Shown here one piece after another: positions 16,577 to 25,473 of a DNA stretch of 64,000 nucleotides. Every line of letters starts with the position of its first letter. Within the stretch, counting starts at the first letter, position 1. Position numbers and translations under genes: made by a program. The stretch is taken from positions 2,170,001 to 2,234,000 of the forward strand of contig NZ_CP074406.1 of assembly GCF_018388425.1 (NCBI RefSeq), given 5' to 3'. This DNA is from Nocardioides faecalis (GTDB lineage Bacteria; Actinomycetota; Actinomycetes; Propionibacteriales; Nocardioidaceae). The notes under the pieces were generated by a model. That model was not told where the DNA came from. It did no database searches and saw only the letters and a program-made list of their open reading frames with translations.

Positions 16577-17332
16577 TCACGCGCCGAACGCGTGGGTGCT
16601 GGTCACCCCGCCGTCGACCGCGATCTCCGCGCCGTTGAGGTACGAGGACTCGTCGCTGGCCAGGAAGACGTACAGCCCGGCGACGTCCTCGGGCACGCCG
16701 ACCCGGCGCAGCGGCACCTTGGAGGCGCCGTACTCCATGGCGGCGTCGCCGCCGTGGGCCCGGGTCATCGGGGTGTCGATCATGCCGGGGTGCACCGAGT
16801 TCACCCGGATGCCGCGTGGCCCGAGCTCCATCGCGGCGCACTTCGTCATCCCGCGGATGGCCCACTTGGTGGCCGCGTACGCGGTGCACGAGGGCATCCC
16901 GGCGAGGCCCTCGACGGAGGAGGCGTTGATGATCGAGCCGCCGCCGTTCTTGCGCATGGTCCGCGTCACGGCCTGCATGCCGAGGAAGACGCCGAGCTGG
17001 TTGACCCGCCACAGCAGCTCGACCTCCTCGACGGGCATCCGCTCGATGTCGCCGAAGCGCAGGATGCCGGCGTTGTTGGCGAGCACGTCCACCGCACCGA
17101 ACCGGGTGGAGGTCTCCTCCACCACCCGCTGCCAGGAGGCGGCGTCGCTGACGTCATGAGAGACGAAGTGCGCGGCGTCGCCGATCTCGGCGGCCACGGC
17201 GCGGCCCTCCTGCTCGGCGACGTCGGCGATCACCACCCGCGCGCCCTCGGCCGCGTAGGCGCGCGAGATCGCGGCACCCTGACCCTGGGCGCCGCCGGTG
17301 ACGATCGCGATCTTGGAGTCGAGTCGACCCAC
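16577..17332 (-). CDS. SDR oxidoreductase, 3-alpha/20-beta-hydroxysteroid dehydrogenase type
   Basis: A 251-aa classical short-chain dehydrogenase: nucleotide-binding TGGAQGQGAAISRAYAAEG, NNAG (ANNAGILRFGD), catalytic SSVEGLAGMPSCTAYAATKW (Ser-Tyr-Lys), and the C-terminal PGMIDTPM. It resembles M. tuberculosis Rv2002 (FabG3), an NADH-dependent 3-alpha,20-beta-hydroxysteroid dehydrogenase. Reaction on steroid hydroxyls is inferred from that likeness and from its place as last gene of a KstR-controlled operon. Cytosolic. Confidence 0.8.
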   Translation of the reverse strand: MGRLDSKIAIVTGGAQGQGAAISRAYAAEGARVVIADVAEQEGRAVAAEIGDAAHFVSHDVSDAASWQRVVEETSTRFGAVDVLANNAGILRFGDIERMPVEEVELLWRVNQLGVFLGMQAVTRTMRKNGGGSIINASSVEGLAGMPSCTAYAATKWAIRGMTKCAAMELGPRGIRVNSVHPGMIDTPMTRAHGGDAAMEYGASKVPLRRVGVPEDVAGLYVFLASDESSYLNGAEIAVDGGVTSTHAFGA

Positions 17333-17342
17333 GGGATCCTCC

Positions 17343-18263
17343 TCAGACCTTGAGCTTGTAGATGTGGTCCGCGGCGAAACCCACGGCCGGGTCGGTCTCG
17401 GCGAACCAGCCGCCGACCTGCTTGTCCAGGTCCTCCGGCGTCCACAGGTCGCCGGAGGCGTCGAAGCGCTGCGCGACCCGGGGCGCCTCCATCAGGGCGA
17501 CCATGCCGCCGTAGACGACGAACACCTGCCCGGTGATCCGCTCGGCGGCGGGCGAGGCCAGGTAGGCCACGAACGGGGCGACGTGGTCGGGCGAGTACGG
17601 GTCCACCGCCTTGCCGGAGGTGTCCTCCTCGCCGAAGACGCCGGCGGTCATGCCGGTGCGCGCCCGCGGGGCGATGGCGTTGGCGCGCACGCCGAGCTTG
17701 CCGAGCCCGCGGGCGGCGGCGAGCGTCAGCGCGGTGATGCCCGCCTTCGCCGCGGCGTAGTTGGCCTGGCCGGGCGAGCCGGACAGCGACGCCTCGGAGG
17801 CGGTGTTGACCAAGGAGCCGTAGACCTTGCCGTCCGCGCTCTGCTTCGCCTGGGCACGCCAGTGGGCGGCGGCGTTGCGGGAGAGCAGGAAGTGGCCGCG
17901 CAGGTGGACGGCGACGACGGCATCCCACTCCTCGTCGGAGAGGTTGTAGAGCATCCGGTCGCGGGTCATGCCGGCGTTGTTGACGACCACGTCGAGCCGG
18001 CCGAAGCCGTCGACGGCAGCGGCGGTCGTCGCGTCCGCGGTGGCACGCTCGCTGACGTCGCCGGCGACCACGACCGCCTCGGCGCCGAGCGCACGGATCT
18101 CCTCCGCCGTGCCCTCCCCCGCACCCGGCAGGTCGTTGACGACCACCCGGGCACCGGCCTTCGCCAGGGCCAGCGCCTCGGCGCGGCCGAGGCCGGCCCC
18201 GGCCCCGGTGACGATGGCGACGCGGCCGTCCAGGCCGTCGCGGGAGGCGGTGCTCTCGCTCAT
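17343..18263 (-). CDS. hsd4A: Hsd4A-type SDR (17-beta-hydroxysteroid / beta-hydroxyacyl-CoA dehydrogenase)
   Basis: A 306-aa SDR with TGAGAGLGRAEALALAKAG, NNAGMTRDRM, catalytic TASEASLSGSPGQANYAAAK and a long C-terminal extension (residues ~215-306) typical of the Rv3502c/Hsd4A group. Mycobacterial Hsd4A oxidises 17-beta-hydroxysteroids and also side-chain 3-hydroxyacyl-CoA. In M. tuberculosis hsd4A sits between yrbE4A and the ferredoxin gene fdxD; here it directly follows the fdxD homologue (the hsd4A ATG shares its first base with the fdxD stop) but lies downstream of mce4 rather than at its head. Confidence 0.8.
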   Translation of the reverse strand: MSESTASRDGLDGRVAIVTGAGAGLGRAEALALAKAGARVVVNDLPGAGEGTAEEIRALGAEAVVVAGDVSERATADATTAAAVDGFGRLDVVVNNAGMTRDRMLYNLSDEEWDAVVAVHLRGHFLLSRNAAAHWRAQAKQSADGKVYGSLVNTASEASLSGSPGQANYAAAKAGITALTLAAARGLGKLGVRANAIAPRARTGMTAGVFGEEDTSGKAVDPYSPDHVAPFVAYLASPAAERITGQVFVVYGGMVALMEAPRVAQRFDASGDLWTPEDLDKQVGGWFAETDPAVGFAADHIYKLKV

Positions 18264-18466
18264 CAGGACTCCTCGAGGCTGATCGCGGCCCTGGGGCAGG
18301 CGGCGACGGCCTTGCGGACGTTGGCGATGTTCGCGTCCGTGGTCTCGTCGGTGTGCAGCTGCAGGAAGTCGTCGTCGTCGAGCTCGAAGACCTCGGGGGC
18401 CATCGCCTCACACAGGCCGTTGGACTCGCACAGGTCGAAGTCGACCTTGATCTTCATGTTCGACAC
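18263..18466 (-). CDS. fdxD: 3Fe-4S ferredoxin FdxD-like
   Basis: A 67-aa ferredoxin (or 64 aa from the internal ATG at 18457). The cluster ligands are visible as C-x5-C (CESNGLC) and a distant CPRAAI; the second position of a normal 4Fe-4S motif is missing, indicating a 3Fe-4S cluster. Very acidic middle (ELDDDDF), suited to docking with a reductase or P450. It probably passes electrons from the FNR-type reductase two genes upstream to steroid monooxygenases encoded elsewhere; no P450 is present in the window. Overlaps hsd4A by one base. Confidence 0.87.
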   Translation of the reverse strand: MSNMKIKVDFDLCESNGLCEAMAPEVFELDDDDFLQLHTDETTDANIANVRKAVAACPRAAISLEES

Positions 18467-18469
18467 CTT

Positions 18470-18940
18470 TCAGGTCATCTTCCGGTGGTCCCAGGACGCG
18501 ACCTTCTCGGGGTGCACGATCACGCCCACCCGTTTGGTCGCCTGCTTCTCGACGGTCTCGCGGCCGAGGTCGCCGAGCGCCTCGAGCGAGTCGACGCCGG
18601 CCATCCGCGCCACGACGGCGGAGCCGATCTCGAGGATCGTGGCGCGGTCGCGCACGATCTCGGCGCGGCCTCGGATCGAGACGCCGCGGAGCTCGAAGTA
18701 GTCCGTGCCGTCCTCCACCAGGGCGCTGAGGCGGGGATCGCGCTCCAGGTTGCGGATCTTCTGGCTGCGACCGTAGGTCCAGAACGCGATGCGTCCGTCG
18801 CGCACGACGTAGAACAGGGTGGTCAGGTGCGGCAGGCCGTCGTGGCCGTTGGCGGCGACCTGCACCTTGAGGTTCTCTGCCAGCAGCGCGGCGACCTCGT
18901 CCTCGCCGAGCCGGACGCGGTCCCGTCCCGACGTCGACAT
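18470..18940 (-). CDS. PPOX-class split-barrel flavin/F420-dependent protein
   Basis: A 156-aa protein of the pyridoxamine-5'-phosphate-oxidase fold: PHLTTLFYVVRDGRIAFWTY, KIRNLERDPRLSALVEDG and RGRAEIVRD are the usual strand-loop segments of F420/FMN-binding split barrels. It may reduce an enone or another steroid intermediate, but no substrate can be read. It is sandwiched between ferredoxin and reductase genes (gaps of 3 and 2 bp) in a KstR-controlled operon, which makes a redox role in sterol catabolism plausible. Confidence 0.8.
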   Translation of the reverse strand: MSTSGRDRVRLGEDEVAALLAENLKVQVAANGHDGLPHLTTLFYVVRDGRIAFWTYGRSQKIRNLERDPRLSALVEDGTDYFELRGVSIRGRAEIVRDRATILEIGSAVVARMAGVDSLEALGDLGRETVEKQATKRVGVIVHPEKVASWDHRKMT

Positions 18941-18942
18941 GC

Positions 18943-19968
18943 TCAGCTTCCTTCCGAGGAGTGCCCGGGGAAGACGTGGGCGCTGGGGTCGATCACGACG
19001 GCGGCGTTGTTCACGGCCGTGGCCGCCTCGCCGAAGCCGACCGCGATCAGGCGCACCTTGCCGGGGTACTCGGTGATGTCGCCGGCGGCGAAGACCCGGG
19101 GCAGGCTGGTGCGCATCGTGGTGTCGACCACGATGTGGCGCCGGTCCGTCTCCAGCCCCCACTTCTGCAGCGGGCCGAGGTCGGCGATGAAGCCGAGCGC
19201 CGCGACGACCGCTTGGGCGGGCCGGGTGCGGGCGACGCCGTCGACGGTGATCTCCACCGACGCCAGGGGGCCCTCGGCGCCGCCGTCGGCGTCGCGCAGC
19301 GCCGTCACCTGGGCCTGGGTGATGATCTCCACCGACGAGCCCTGCACCTCCTTGACGGTGCGCTCGTGGGCGCGGAACGCGTCGCGGCGGTGCACCAGCG
19401 TGACGGAGCGGGCGATGGGCTCGAGGTGCAGCGCCCAGTCGAAGGCGCTGTCCCCACCGCCGACGATGACGACGTCGCGGTCGACGTACGGCGCGAAGCT
19501 GGGCACGAAGAACTCGACCCCACGACCCACCCAGCCGTCGGCGGCGGGCAGCGGCCGCGGGCTGAACTTCCCGATGCCCGCGGTGATCAGCATGGTCTTG
19601 GAACGGACCACCGTGCCGTCGTCGAGGCTGAGGCTGACCCCGTCGTCGTCGACCTCCAGGTCGCTGGCCGTGCGGCCCAGCAGCTGGACCGGCTCGGCCG
19701 TGAGCGCCTGGGCGACGAGGCCGTCGACGAGCTCGCGGCCCTTGACCGACGGGAAGCCGGCCACGTCGAGGATCGCCTTCTCCGGGTACATCGCCGTCAC
19801 CTGGCCGCCCAGCTCGGGCAGCGAGTCGACGAGCGCGACGCGCATGCCGCGGAAGCCGGCGTAGTAGGTGGCGTAGAGCCCGGAGGGCCCGGCTCCCACG
19901 ACCGTCAGGTCGCACTCGATCGGTCCGGTGGGTGCGGGCCTGGAAGCACCGCCGTCGGGGTTCACCAC
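18943..19968 (-). CDS. Thioredoxin-reductase-like ferredoxin-NADP+ reductase (FNR2 type)
   Basis: A 341-aa flavoprotein: FAD-binding VVGAGPSGLYATYYAGFRG at the N-terminus, NADPH-binding VIVGGGDSAFDWAL near residue 165, and the C-terminal FAAGDITEYPGKVRLIAVGF. The redox-active CxxC of thioredoxin reductases is absent, and a PEKAILDVAG segment is as in FNR2 enzymes, so ferredoxin is the likely partner, here the 3Fe-4S ferredoxin of the same operon. GTG start at 19968 (19965 also possible): a TACAGT hexamer lies 7 bp upstream inside a KstR operator, pointing to a leaderless mRNA. First gene of a five-gene operon running to 16577. Confidence 0.87.
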   Translation of the reverse strand: MVNPDGGASRPAPTGPIECDLTVVGAGPSGLYATYYAGFRGMRVALVDSLPELGGQVTAMYPEKAILDVAGFPSVKGRELVDGLVAQALTAEPVQLLGRTASDLEVDDDGVSLSLDDGTVVRSKTMLITAGIGKFSPRPLPAADGWVGRGVEFFVPSFAPYVDRDVVIVGGGDSAFDWALHLEPIARSVTLVHRRDAFRAHERTVKEVQGSSVEIITQAQVTALRDADGGAEGPLASVEITVDGVARTRPAQAVVAALGFIADLGPLQKWGLETDRRHIVVDTTMRTSLPRVFAAGDITEYPGKVRLIAVGFGEAATAVNNAAVVIDPSAHVFPGHSSEGS

Positions 19969-19977
19969 GGATCGGAC

Positions 19978-19991
19978 TGTAACGTGTTCTA
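19978..19991. promoter_or_regulatory. KstR-type operator, FNR-ferredoxin-hsd4A operon
   Basis: TGTAACGTGTTCTA, an exact match to TnnAACnnGTTnnA and identical to the fadE28-29 site. It overlaps the TACAGT -10 (19981-19976) and the last codon and stop of the upstream Mce-associated gene. Confidence 0.86.
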
Positions 19992-20957
19992 GTTGCTCTT
20001 GTCTTGCGGCGCGTCCGTGTCGAGACCGTCCACCAGCCACCCCTGGTCGGTGTGCACCATCGTGACGAGCACCTTGTACGGCGTCACGACGGTCTCCGGC
20101 TTGCCCTCGCGGTTGCGGGTGACGACCTGGTTGAGGAACACCAGCGCCTGCAGCCGCGTCCGGTTCGCCCGCACCACGCCCTGGGCGACCACGTTGGACT
20201 GCACCACCGTCTTGTTGGCGACGAAGTCGTCCTTGATGTCGCCGGCGGTGGTCCGGTACTGCTCCTCGAACCGGGCGGTCATCAGCTTGGCCGCGGCCTC
20301 GACCTCGTCGTCGTACTTGTTGAAGTCGACGGCGACGATCTCCTGGGCGGCCTTCGCGGCGGCGTCGACGCCCTCGACGGCGAACAGCTCGCCGGCGACC
20401 ACCGGTCGGTCCTTCGGCACCGAGACCCGGCCCGGGGCGTCCGCGGCCGCAGCCTCGCCCTCGCCGCCGTCGCGGTTCTGGAAGAACCACACCGCCTGGA
20501 CGGCGAGCACCACGGCGATCACCGCGAGCACGATCGTCAGCACCCGGGTGGTCCTGGGGCGGGCGAGCACGCCGGGTCCGCGCGGCGCATCGGTGGCCGC
20601 GTCGACGGCCTCCTCCACGTCCGGTCCGGCCGTCTTCGCGGTGGTCGTCGCGGTGGTCGTCCCAGCGGCCGGCCGCGTGACCGCGGAGGCCGGTGGCCTG
20701 CGGGCCGGGCGGGTCTTCGCGCTGGCGGAGGCCGTGACGGTGTCGGCGCTGGCGGGGGCGACCGGTCGGCCGGCGGCCAGACCGACCTTCGTCTCGGTCG
20801 TCTCGGTCGTCTCGGTCGGCTCGGTCGGCTCGGTCGACTCGGTCGTCAGGTCATCCGGACCGTCCTCCCGAGGGCCGGCGTCACGCCCGGCGATCTTGCG
20901 CGGGCGCGGGGTGGTGCCACGCGAGCTCACGGAGCGGCGGGAGGTGGGGCGACTCAT
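19989..20957 (-). CDS. Mce-associated membrane protein
   Basis: A 322-aa protein with a long cytosolic, disordered N-terminus (about 140 residues, with a Thr/Glu repeat TTESTEPTEPTETTETTET), one membrane segment (VLTIVLAVIAVVLAVQAVWF, ~145-165) and an extracytoplasmic domain ending in YKVLVTMVHTDQGWLVDGLD. This is the Mas pattern: accessory factors at the end of mce operons that stabilise Mce transporters. It is the last gene of the mce4 operon, 10 bp after the other Mas gene. Confidence 0.8.
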   Translation of the reverse strand: MSRPTSRRSVSSRGTTPRPRKIAGRDAGPREDGPDDLTTESTEPTEPTETTETTETKVGLAAGRPVAPASADTVTASASAKTRPARRPPASAVTRPAAGTTTATTTAKTAGPDVEEAVDAATDAPRGPGVLARPRTTRVLTIVLAVIAVVLAVQAVWFFQNRDGGEGEAAAADAPGRVSVPKDRPVVAGELFAVEGVDAAAKAAQEIVAVDFNKYDDEVEAAAKLMTARFEEQYRTTAGDIKDDFVANKTVVQSNVVAQGVVRANRTRLQALVFLNQVVTRNREGKPETVVTPYKVLVTMVHTDQGWLVDGLDTDAPQDKSN

Positions 20958-20967
20958 TCTCGGCTCC

Positions 20968-21573
20968 TCAGCCCAGCTCGACGTACTGCAGGTCGGAGGT
21001 CAGCCAGCGACCCTTCTCCAGGACGAGCTCGACCTGGATCCGGTAGTTGCGGGCCTCCTTCTTGAACTCGGTGGTCTTGTTGGTCACCGAGCCGGTGGTG
21101 GCGACGATGACCGTGGCCGAGTCGTCGTCCCCGGCGACCAGGCCGGACCAGACCACGCTGGCCTGCATCGTGGACTGGGCCTCGGCGGCGAGCTCCTTGA
21201 GACCCGAGACGCCCTCGTTGTACTGCTTGAGGAACTCGCCGGTCGAGCGCTCCTGGACCGCGTTGATCGTGCGGTCGGGCTCCTTGTGGTCGAAGTTCAC
21301 GAAGGAGGTGACCATCTCGGAGGCCGCCTTCAGCTGCGCTGCGGTCCGCTCCTGCTCGTCGGCGTCGGCGGCCGGCACGGCCTGCACGATGCCGCGGCCC
21401 ACGTCCTGTCCGGCGCCGGGCACCACGTCGACGCCGTCGATCTGCTCGCCGCGGGCGTCGTAGATCAGCACGCCGAGCGCCACGGCCAGGCAGGCGAGCA
21501 GCACCGTCGCCGCGTACAGCGTGATGTTGAGTCGGGTGCGGCTTCGGTCGTCGTCCGTCGGTCCCTTGCTCAC
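20968..21573 (-). CDS. Mce-associated membrane protein
   Basis: A 201-aa single-pass protein: short cytosolic N-terminus, membrane segment ITLYAATVLLACLAVALGVL (~15-34), then a periplasmic domain with VNFDHKEPDRTINAVQERST and a C-terminal LEKGRWLTSDLQYV, typical of Mas proteins. The GTG at 21573 overlaps the mce4F stop by GTGA. It is the shorter of two Mas genes closing the mce4 operon and should assist the Mce4 importer at the membrane. Confidence 0.8.
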   Translation of the reverse strand: MSKGPTDDDRSRTRLNITLYAATVLLACLAVALGVLIYDARGEQIDGVDVVPGAGQDVGRGIVQAVPAADADEQERTAAQLKAASEMVTSFVNFDHKEPDRTINAVQERSTGEFLKQYNEGVSGLKELAAEAQSTMQASVVWSGLVAGDDDSATVIVATTGSVTNKTTEFKKEARNYRIQVELVLEKGRWLTSDLQYVELG

Positions 21574-22844
21574 TTGCTCGCCACCGGACCCACCAACAGC
21601 CACTTCCACGCATCCCCTCCAAGGACGGACAGGTTCTCCGGCTGGTTCAGCCGCACAGGGTTCCCTGTCGAGTCGACCAGCCCGGGCACCTCACCGGTGG
21701 ACGGGTCGTAGACGCCACTGTAGACGCGCGGCGGCGAGGCCGCGCCGTCCTTTCGGTTGCTCGGCGCGTTGCGGTGTCCGCGCATCGCGTACGGCGCCTC
21801 GGCGGTGCAGTTGACGTCCGCGGGCTCGCGCCGGGTGAGGTCCTGGGTGGAGCGCCACTCGGAGGGGTGGAGGTAGCCCTGGGTGCACGGCGGCACCGAG
21901 TAGTCCAGCTGCAGGCCGACGTGGCCCCAGCCGTCCTCGGTGCTGCCGGTGGGGCCGCTGGCCAGGACGGCCGGGTAGGTGACCAGCAGCTGCTCGATGC
22001 CCTCGATCTCGCTGAGCAGCACCTGGTCGACCGTGATCAGGTCGCTGAGCAGCACCGGCAGCGTGGGCTCGAGGTCCTCCAGCAGGGCGGTCAGCTGGCG
22101 GGCGGCGGCGGGCGTCTGGCCGAGCACCGTGCGCAGCTCGCGGTCGGCGCCGCGCAGGGTGGAGGTCACGGTGTTGAGGTCGGCCGCGAAGCGCCGGATG
22201 TTCTCCTTCTGGCCCTGCTGGGTGCGCAGCACCGTCAGTCCGTCGTTGAGCAGCGCGATGGTCTCGTCGGTGTGCTCGCTGGCCTCGGAGATGAACTGCG
22301 AGCCGCCGTCGATGAGCCGCTGCAGGTCGCGGCCGGTGTCGTTGAAGAGCAGCCCGAGCTCCTCGATGACCTTGCTCAGGCTGTCCTTGTCGACCGACTG
22401 CACGAACTCGTTGATGTCGATGAGCAGGTCGCCCTCGTCGACCGGCAGGGAGTCGTCGGCGCCCGCGAACCGGGTGCCGTCCTTCGCGTACGGGCCCTTG
22501 TCGTCGGCCGGCTGGAAGTCGAGGTACTGCTCACCGACGGCCGACAGGTTGTGCACGAAGACCCTGGAGTCCGCCGGCAGCTTGGTGCCGGGGTAGAGGT
22601 CGACGGTGACGTCGATGCCCTCCACGGTGGGGTCGACCTTGATGACCTTGCCGACCTTCACCCCCCGGTAGGTGGCCTCGCTGCCCTCGAAGAGCCCGCC
22701 GGAGCCGGTCAGGCTGGCGGTGACGGTGATCTGCCGGCCGGTGACCTTGTCGACCAGGCCGAGGTAGGTGGCGGTGATGTAGGTGATCCCGACCGCCGAC
22801 AGCACCACGAAGGCCATCAGCCGGATCCGTACGCCGCGGCTCAT
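21570..22844 (-). CDS. mce4F: Mce4F, substrate-binding/tunnel subunit of the Mce4 sterol importer
   Basis: A 424-aa MCE protein with an N-terminal membrane anchor (LMAFVVLSAVGITYITATYL, ~9-28), an MCE/MlaD domain (GSEATYRGVKVGKVIKVDPT), a long helical region and a C-terminal tail with two cysteines (PPCTQGY; DVNCTAE). By family knowledge six Mce proteins assemble into a periplasmic tunnel above a YrbE/ATPase ABC core. The ATG at 22844 overlaps the mce4E stop by ATGA. Sixth and last mce gene of the operon. Confidence 0.88.
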   Translation of the reverse strand: MSRGVRIRLMAFVVLSAVGITYITATYLGLVDKVTGRQITVTASLTGSGGLFEGSEATYRGVKVGKVIKVDPTVEGIDVTVDLYPGTKLPADSRVFVHNLSAVGEQYLDFQPADDKGPYAKDGTRFAGADDSLPVDEGDLLIDINEFVQSVDKDSLSKVIEELGLLFNDTGRDLQRLIDGGSQFISEASEHTDETIALLNDGLTVLRTQQGQKENIRRFAADLNTVTSTLRGADRELRTVLGQTPAAARQLTALLEDLEPTLPVLLSDLITVDQVLLSEIEGIEQLLVTYPAVLASGPTGSTEDGWGHVGLQLDYSVPPCTQGYLHPSEWRSTQDLTRREPADVNCTAEAPYAMRGHRNAPSNRKDGAASPPRVYSGVYDPSTGEVPGLVDSTGNPVRLNQPENLSVLGGDAWKWLLVGPVASK

Positions 22845-24199
22845 GCGATCGCCCCCAGCAGTGCGTCGGTCGAGGAGTTCTCGTGGGCTGCCGGCTTCCC
22901 GGCCAGCCCGCGGCTCAGCCCCGAGAGGATCCCGTCCTTGCCGAGGGCGCCGCCGAGCAGCTTGCCCAGGTCGAGGTCGGGCACGCTTGTCAGCAGCTTG
23001 CACACCGGTGAGTCCTTCAGCGCCGGCTTCGTGCGGCACTGGTTCTTGAGGTCCTTGAGGAGGGTGGCGTCCTGCACCACCTTCGCGCACGCGGTGCCGA
23101 GCAGGTCGCCGCTCTTCAGGCAGCGGCCGACCTGGTCCACCACCTCGCCGATGTCGGGCAGCTGGATGTCGGGCAGGCCGAGGGTCTGCAGCAGGTTGGC
23201 CAGGTCGATGTCGACCCGGGCGATGGTGTCGGCGTAGTCGCCCTGCACGATCTTGTTGGCCGACTGCGGGAACGGGAAGCTGAGCAGCAGGTTCAGGCCG
23301 GGCGCGAGCTGCTCGTCGGCCTCGGTCAGCTTGCGCACGATCGGGCTCAGGTCCTCCAGGATCGCGAGGACGTCGTCCTTGCTGGCGTTGATCACCCGCG
23401 TGCCGACCTTGCCCAGCTCGTCGAGCGCGCCGAGCATCTCCACGAGCTCGTCGTGCTGGGCGCCCAGCACCTCGATCGCCGGGCCGGTGGCGTCCAGCGC
23501 GTCGGTGATCGTGTCCTTCTCCTGGTTCAGGGTGGAGGTCAGGTTGTTCATCGACTGCAGCGCGCTGATGATCGCGACCTTCTGGTCGTCCAGGGTGCCC
23601 ACGACCGAGTCGAGGGAGGAGAGCAGGTCCTTGAGCCGGTCCTCGCGACCCGACATCACCTGGTTGGCCTCCTCGACGATGGAGCCGAGCTGGGCGACGC
23701 CGCCGCCGCTGAGCAGGAAGGAGAGCGCGCCGAGCACCTCCTCGACCTCCGGGTTGCGTCCGGTGAGGGCCAACGGGATGGTGTCGCCGTCCGCGAGCCG
23801 ACCGGTGCCCGGCGACTGGTCGGGCTCCTCGAGGGCGACGTACTTCTCGCCGAGCAGGGAGACCTGCCGGATGTCGGCGATGGCGTTGTCGGGCAGCTTG
23901 AGGTCCTCGCGCAGCAGGAGGGTGACCTTGGCGTTCCAGCCGGCCCGCTCCACCTCGGCGACCTCGCCGACCACGACGTCGTCGACCATCACCGGGGAGC
24001 GGGGCACGACGTTGAGCACGTCGGCGAAGTAGGCGGTCACCTTGAACGCCTTGTTGCGGTCGATCTCGTGGCCGGGCAGCGGAAGGTCGTAGGCGCCGTC
24101 GAAGTCGCAGGCGCTGAGCACCAGCGCGACGCTGGCCAGCAGTGCGGCGGGCCGGACCCAGGAGCGCGTCCGGCGGCGGGGTCGTCGTGGGATGTTCAC
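22841..24199 (-). CDS. mce4E: Mce4E lipoprotein (LprN-like)
   Basis: A 452-aa Mce subunit with a lipoprotein signal peptide: a basic start (RRPRRRTRSW), hydrophobic AALLASVALVLSAC, and the lipobox LSAC with Cys near residue 30. The MCE domain follows (DRNKAFKVTAYFADVLNVVP) and a long helical domain. In all mce operons the E subunit is the lipoprotein, matching LprN (Mce4E). Overlaps mce4D by ATGA-type linkage. Confidence 0.88.
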   Translation of the reverse strand: MNIPRRPRRRTRSWVRPAALLASVALVLSACDFDGAYDLPLPGHEIDRNKAFKVTAYFADVLNVVPRSPVMVDDVVVGEVAEVERAGWNAKVTLLLREDLKLPDNAIADIRQVSLLGEKYVALEEPDQSPGTGRLADGDTIPLALTGRNPEVEEVLGALSFLLSGGGVAQLGSIVEEANQVMSGREDRLKDLLSSLDSVVGTLDDQKVAIISALQSMNNLTSTLNQEKDTITDALDATGPAIEVLGAQHDELVEMLGALDELGKVGTRVINASKDDVLAILEDLSPIVRKLTEADEQLAPGLNLLLSFPFPQSANKIVQGDYADTIARVDIDLANLLQTLGLPDIQLPDIGEVVDQVGRCLKSGDLLGTACAKVVQDATLLKDLKNQCRTKPALKDSPVCKLLTSVPDLDLGKLLGGALGKDGILSGLSRGLAGKPAAHENSSTDALLGAIA

Positions 24200-25473
24200 C
24201 GCGTACCTCCGAGCAGGCCGGTGACGGAGGCGTCCTCACCGGTCGAGTAGGAGACCTCGGCGACCTCCGGAAGCGGGATGCCCTGGTCGGAGTCGGCCTT
24301 GGCGTGGCGGGCTCCGGCGGCGCCCTTCTGGGTGCCGCCCGAGCTCGGCAGCACCGACTTGTACTCGGGTGGCAGCCACGGCAGGTTCGACACGATCGGC
24401 TCCAAGATGGCCTCGATCAACGTGCAGGCGGTGTCCTTCAGCGCTGCCGGCATCGCCGGGTTCTGCTGGATCACCGCGCAGATGAAGCCGTCGGCGTCCC
24501 AGACGTAGCCGCCGATGCCCACCCGCGAGTTCTGGGAGCCGGTGGCGTGGTCGAAGCCCATGTGCAGGTTGCCGATCGCGACCGGCGCGACGCGCAGCGC
24601 CTGGTCGAGGCTCTCCGACTCCGAGGCGATGGTGCGCACGACCTCGGTGAGCTTCTCGACGTCGCTGACCAACCCGTCGCGGTTGTCCTTGACGAAGTTC
24701 TTCACCTTGCCGACCGACTGCGCAACGGCCGTGACCGCGGCGTCGAGCTCGTCGCTCTCCTCGGCGAGCATCCGGGAGACCCCGGTCAGGTCCTGCATGA
24801 AGGCACGCACCAGGGTGTCGTTCTCAGCGAGCGTCTTGGTGAACTCCGCCAGGCGGGTGACGGTCTCGAACAGCGGGCCGGCGCCGGCGCCGAAGGTCTC
24901 CGCGGCCTGGGACAGGTCGCGGATCATCTGGTTGCCCTTCGCGCCCTGCCCCGACAGCGCCTTCTCACCGGCGGCCATGAGGTTGTCCAGCGTCCCGTCG
25001 GCGTTCACGCCGTTGGGCCCCAGGGTCTGGACGAGCGACTGCAGGCTGGCGTAGATGCGGTCCAGCTCGACCGGGACGCCGGTCTCCTCCAGTGCGATGT
25101 CGGCACCGTCGGCCATCACCTCGCCTCCCTCGTAGACGGGGGTGAGCTGCACGAACCGGTCCGCGACCAGGGTGGGGGTGATGATGACGGCCTTGGCGTC
25201 GTCCGGCACCTTGTACTCGGCGTCGTACTCCATGTCGACGCGGACCGAGTTGCCCGCCGGCGTCACCTTGGTGACCTTGCCGACGTTCACGCCGAGGATG
25301 CGCACGTCGGTGCCCTTGTAGACGCTGACCGCGCGCGGGAAGTGGGCGGTGACGGTCTTCATCTCCGCCGGGGAGCGCAGCACGTTGACCGTGACGGCGA
25401 GCAGCACCAGGACCCCGAGGACGATGAGGACCCGGCGGTCGATGCGCTTGATGATCGTGGCAACCATCGTCAT
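24196..25473 (-). CDS. mce4D: Mce4D subunit
   Basis: A 425-aa MCE protein: N-terminal anchor VLIVLGVLVLLAVTVNVL (~14-31), MCE domain with YKGTDVRILGVNVGKVTKVT, a long coiled helical domain, and a C-terminal proline-poor tail. Starts at the ATG at 25473 (25467 is an alternative) overlapping mce4C. Member of the hexameric shuttle that carries sterols across the periplasm to YrbE4AB. Confidence 0.87.
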   Translation of the reverse strand: MTMVATIIKRIDRRVLIVLGVLVLLAVTVNVLRSPAEMKTVTAHFPRAVSVYKGTDVRILGVNVGKVTKVTPAGNSVRVDMEYDAEYKVPDDAKAVIITPTLVADRFVQLTPVYEGGEVMADGADIALEETGVPVELDRIYASLQSLVQTLGPNGVNADGTLDNLMAAGEKALSGQGAKGNQMIRDLSQAAETFGAGAGPLFETVTRLAEFTKTLAENDTLVRAFMQDLTGVSRMLAEESDELDAAVTAVAQSVGKVKNFVKDNRDGLVSDVEKLTEVVRTIASESESLDQALRVAPVAIGNLHMGFDHATGSQNSRVGIGGYVWDADGFICAVIQQNPAMPAALKDTACTLIEAILEPIVSNLPWLPPEYKSVLPSSGGTQKGAAGARHAKADSDQGIPLPEVAEVSYSTGEDASVTGLLGGTR

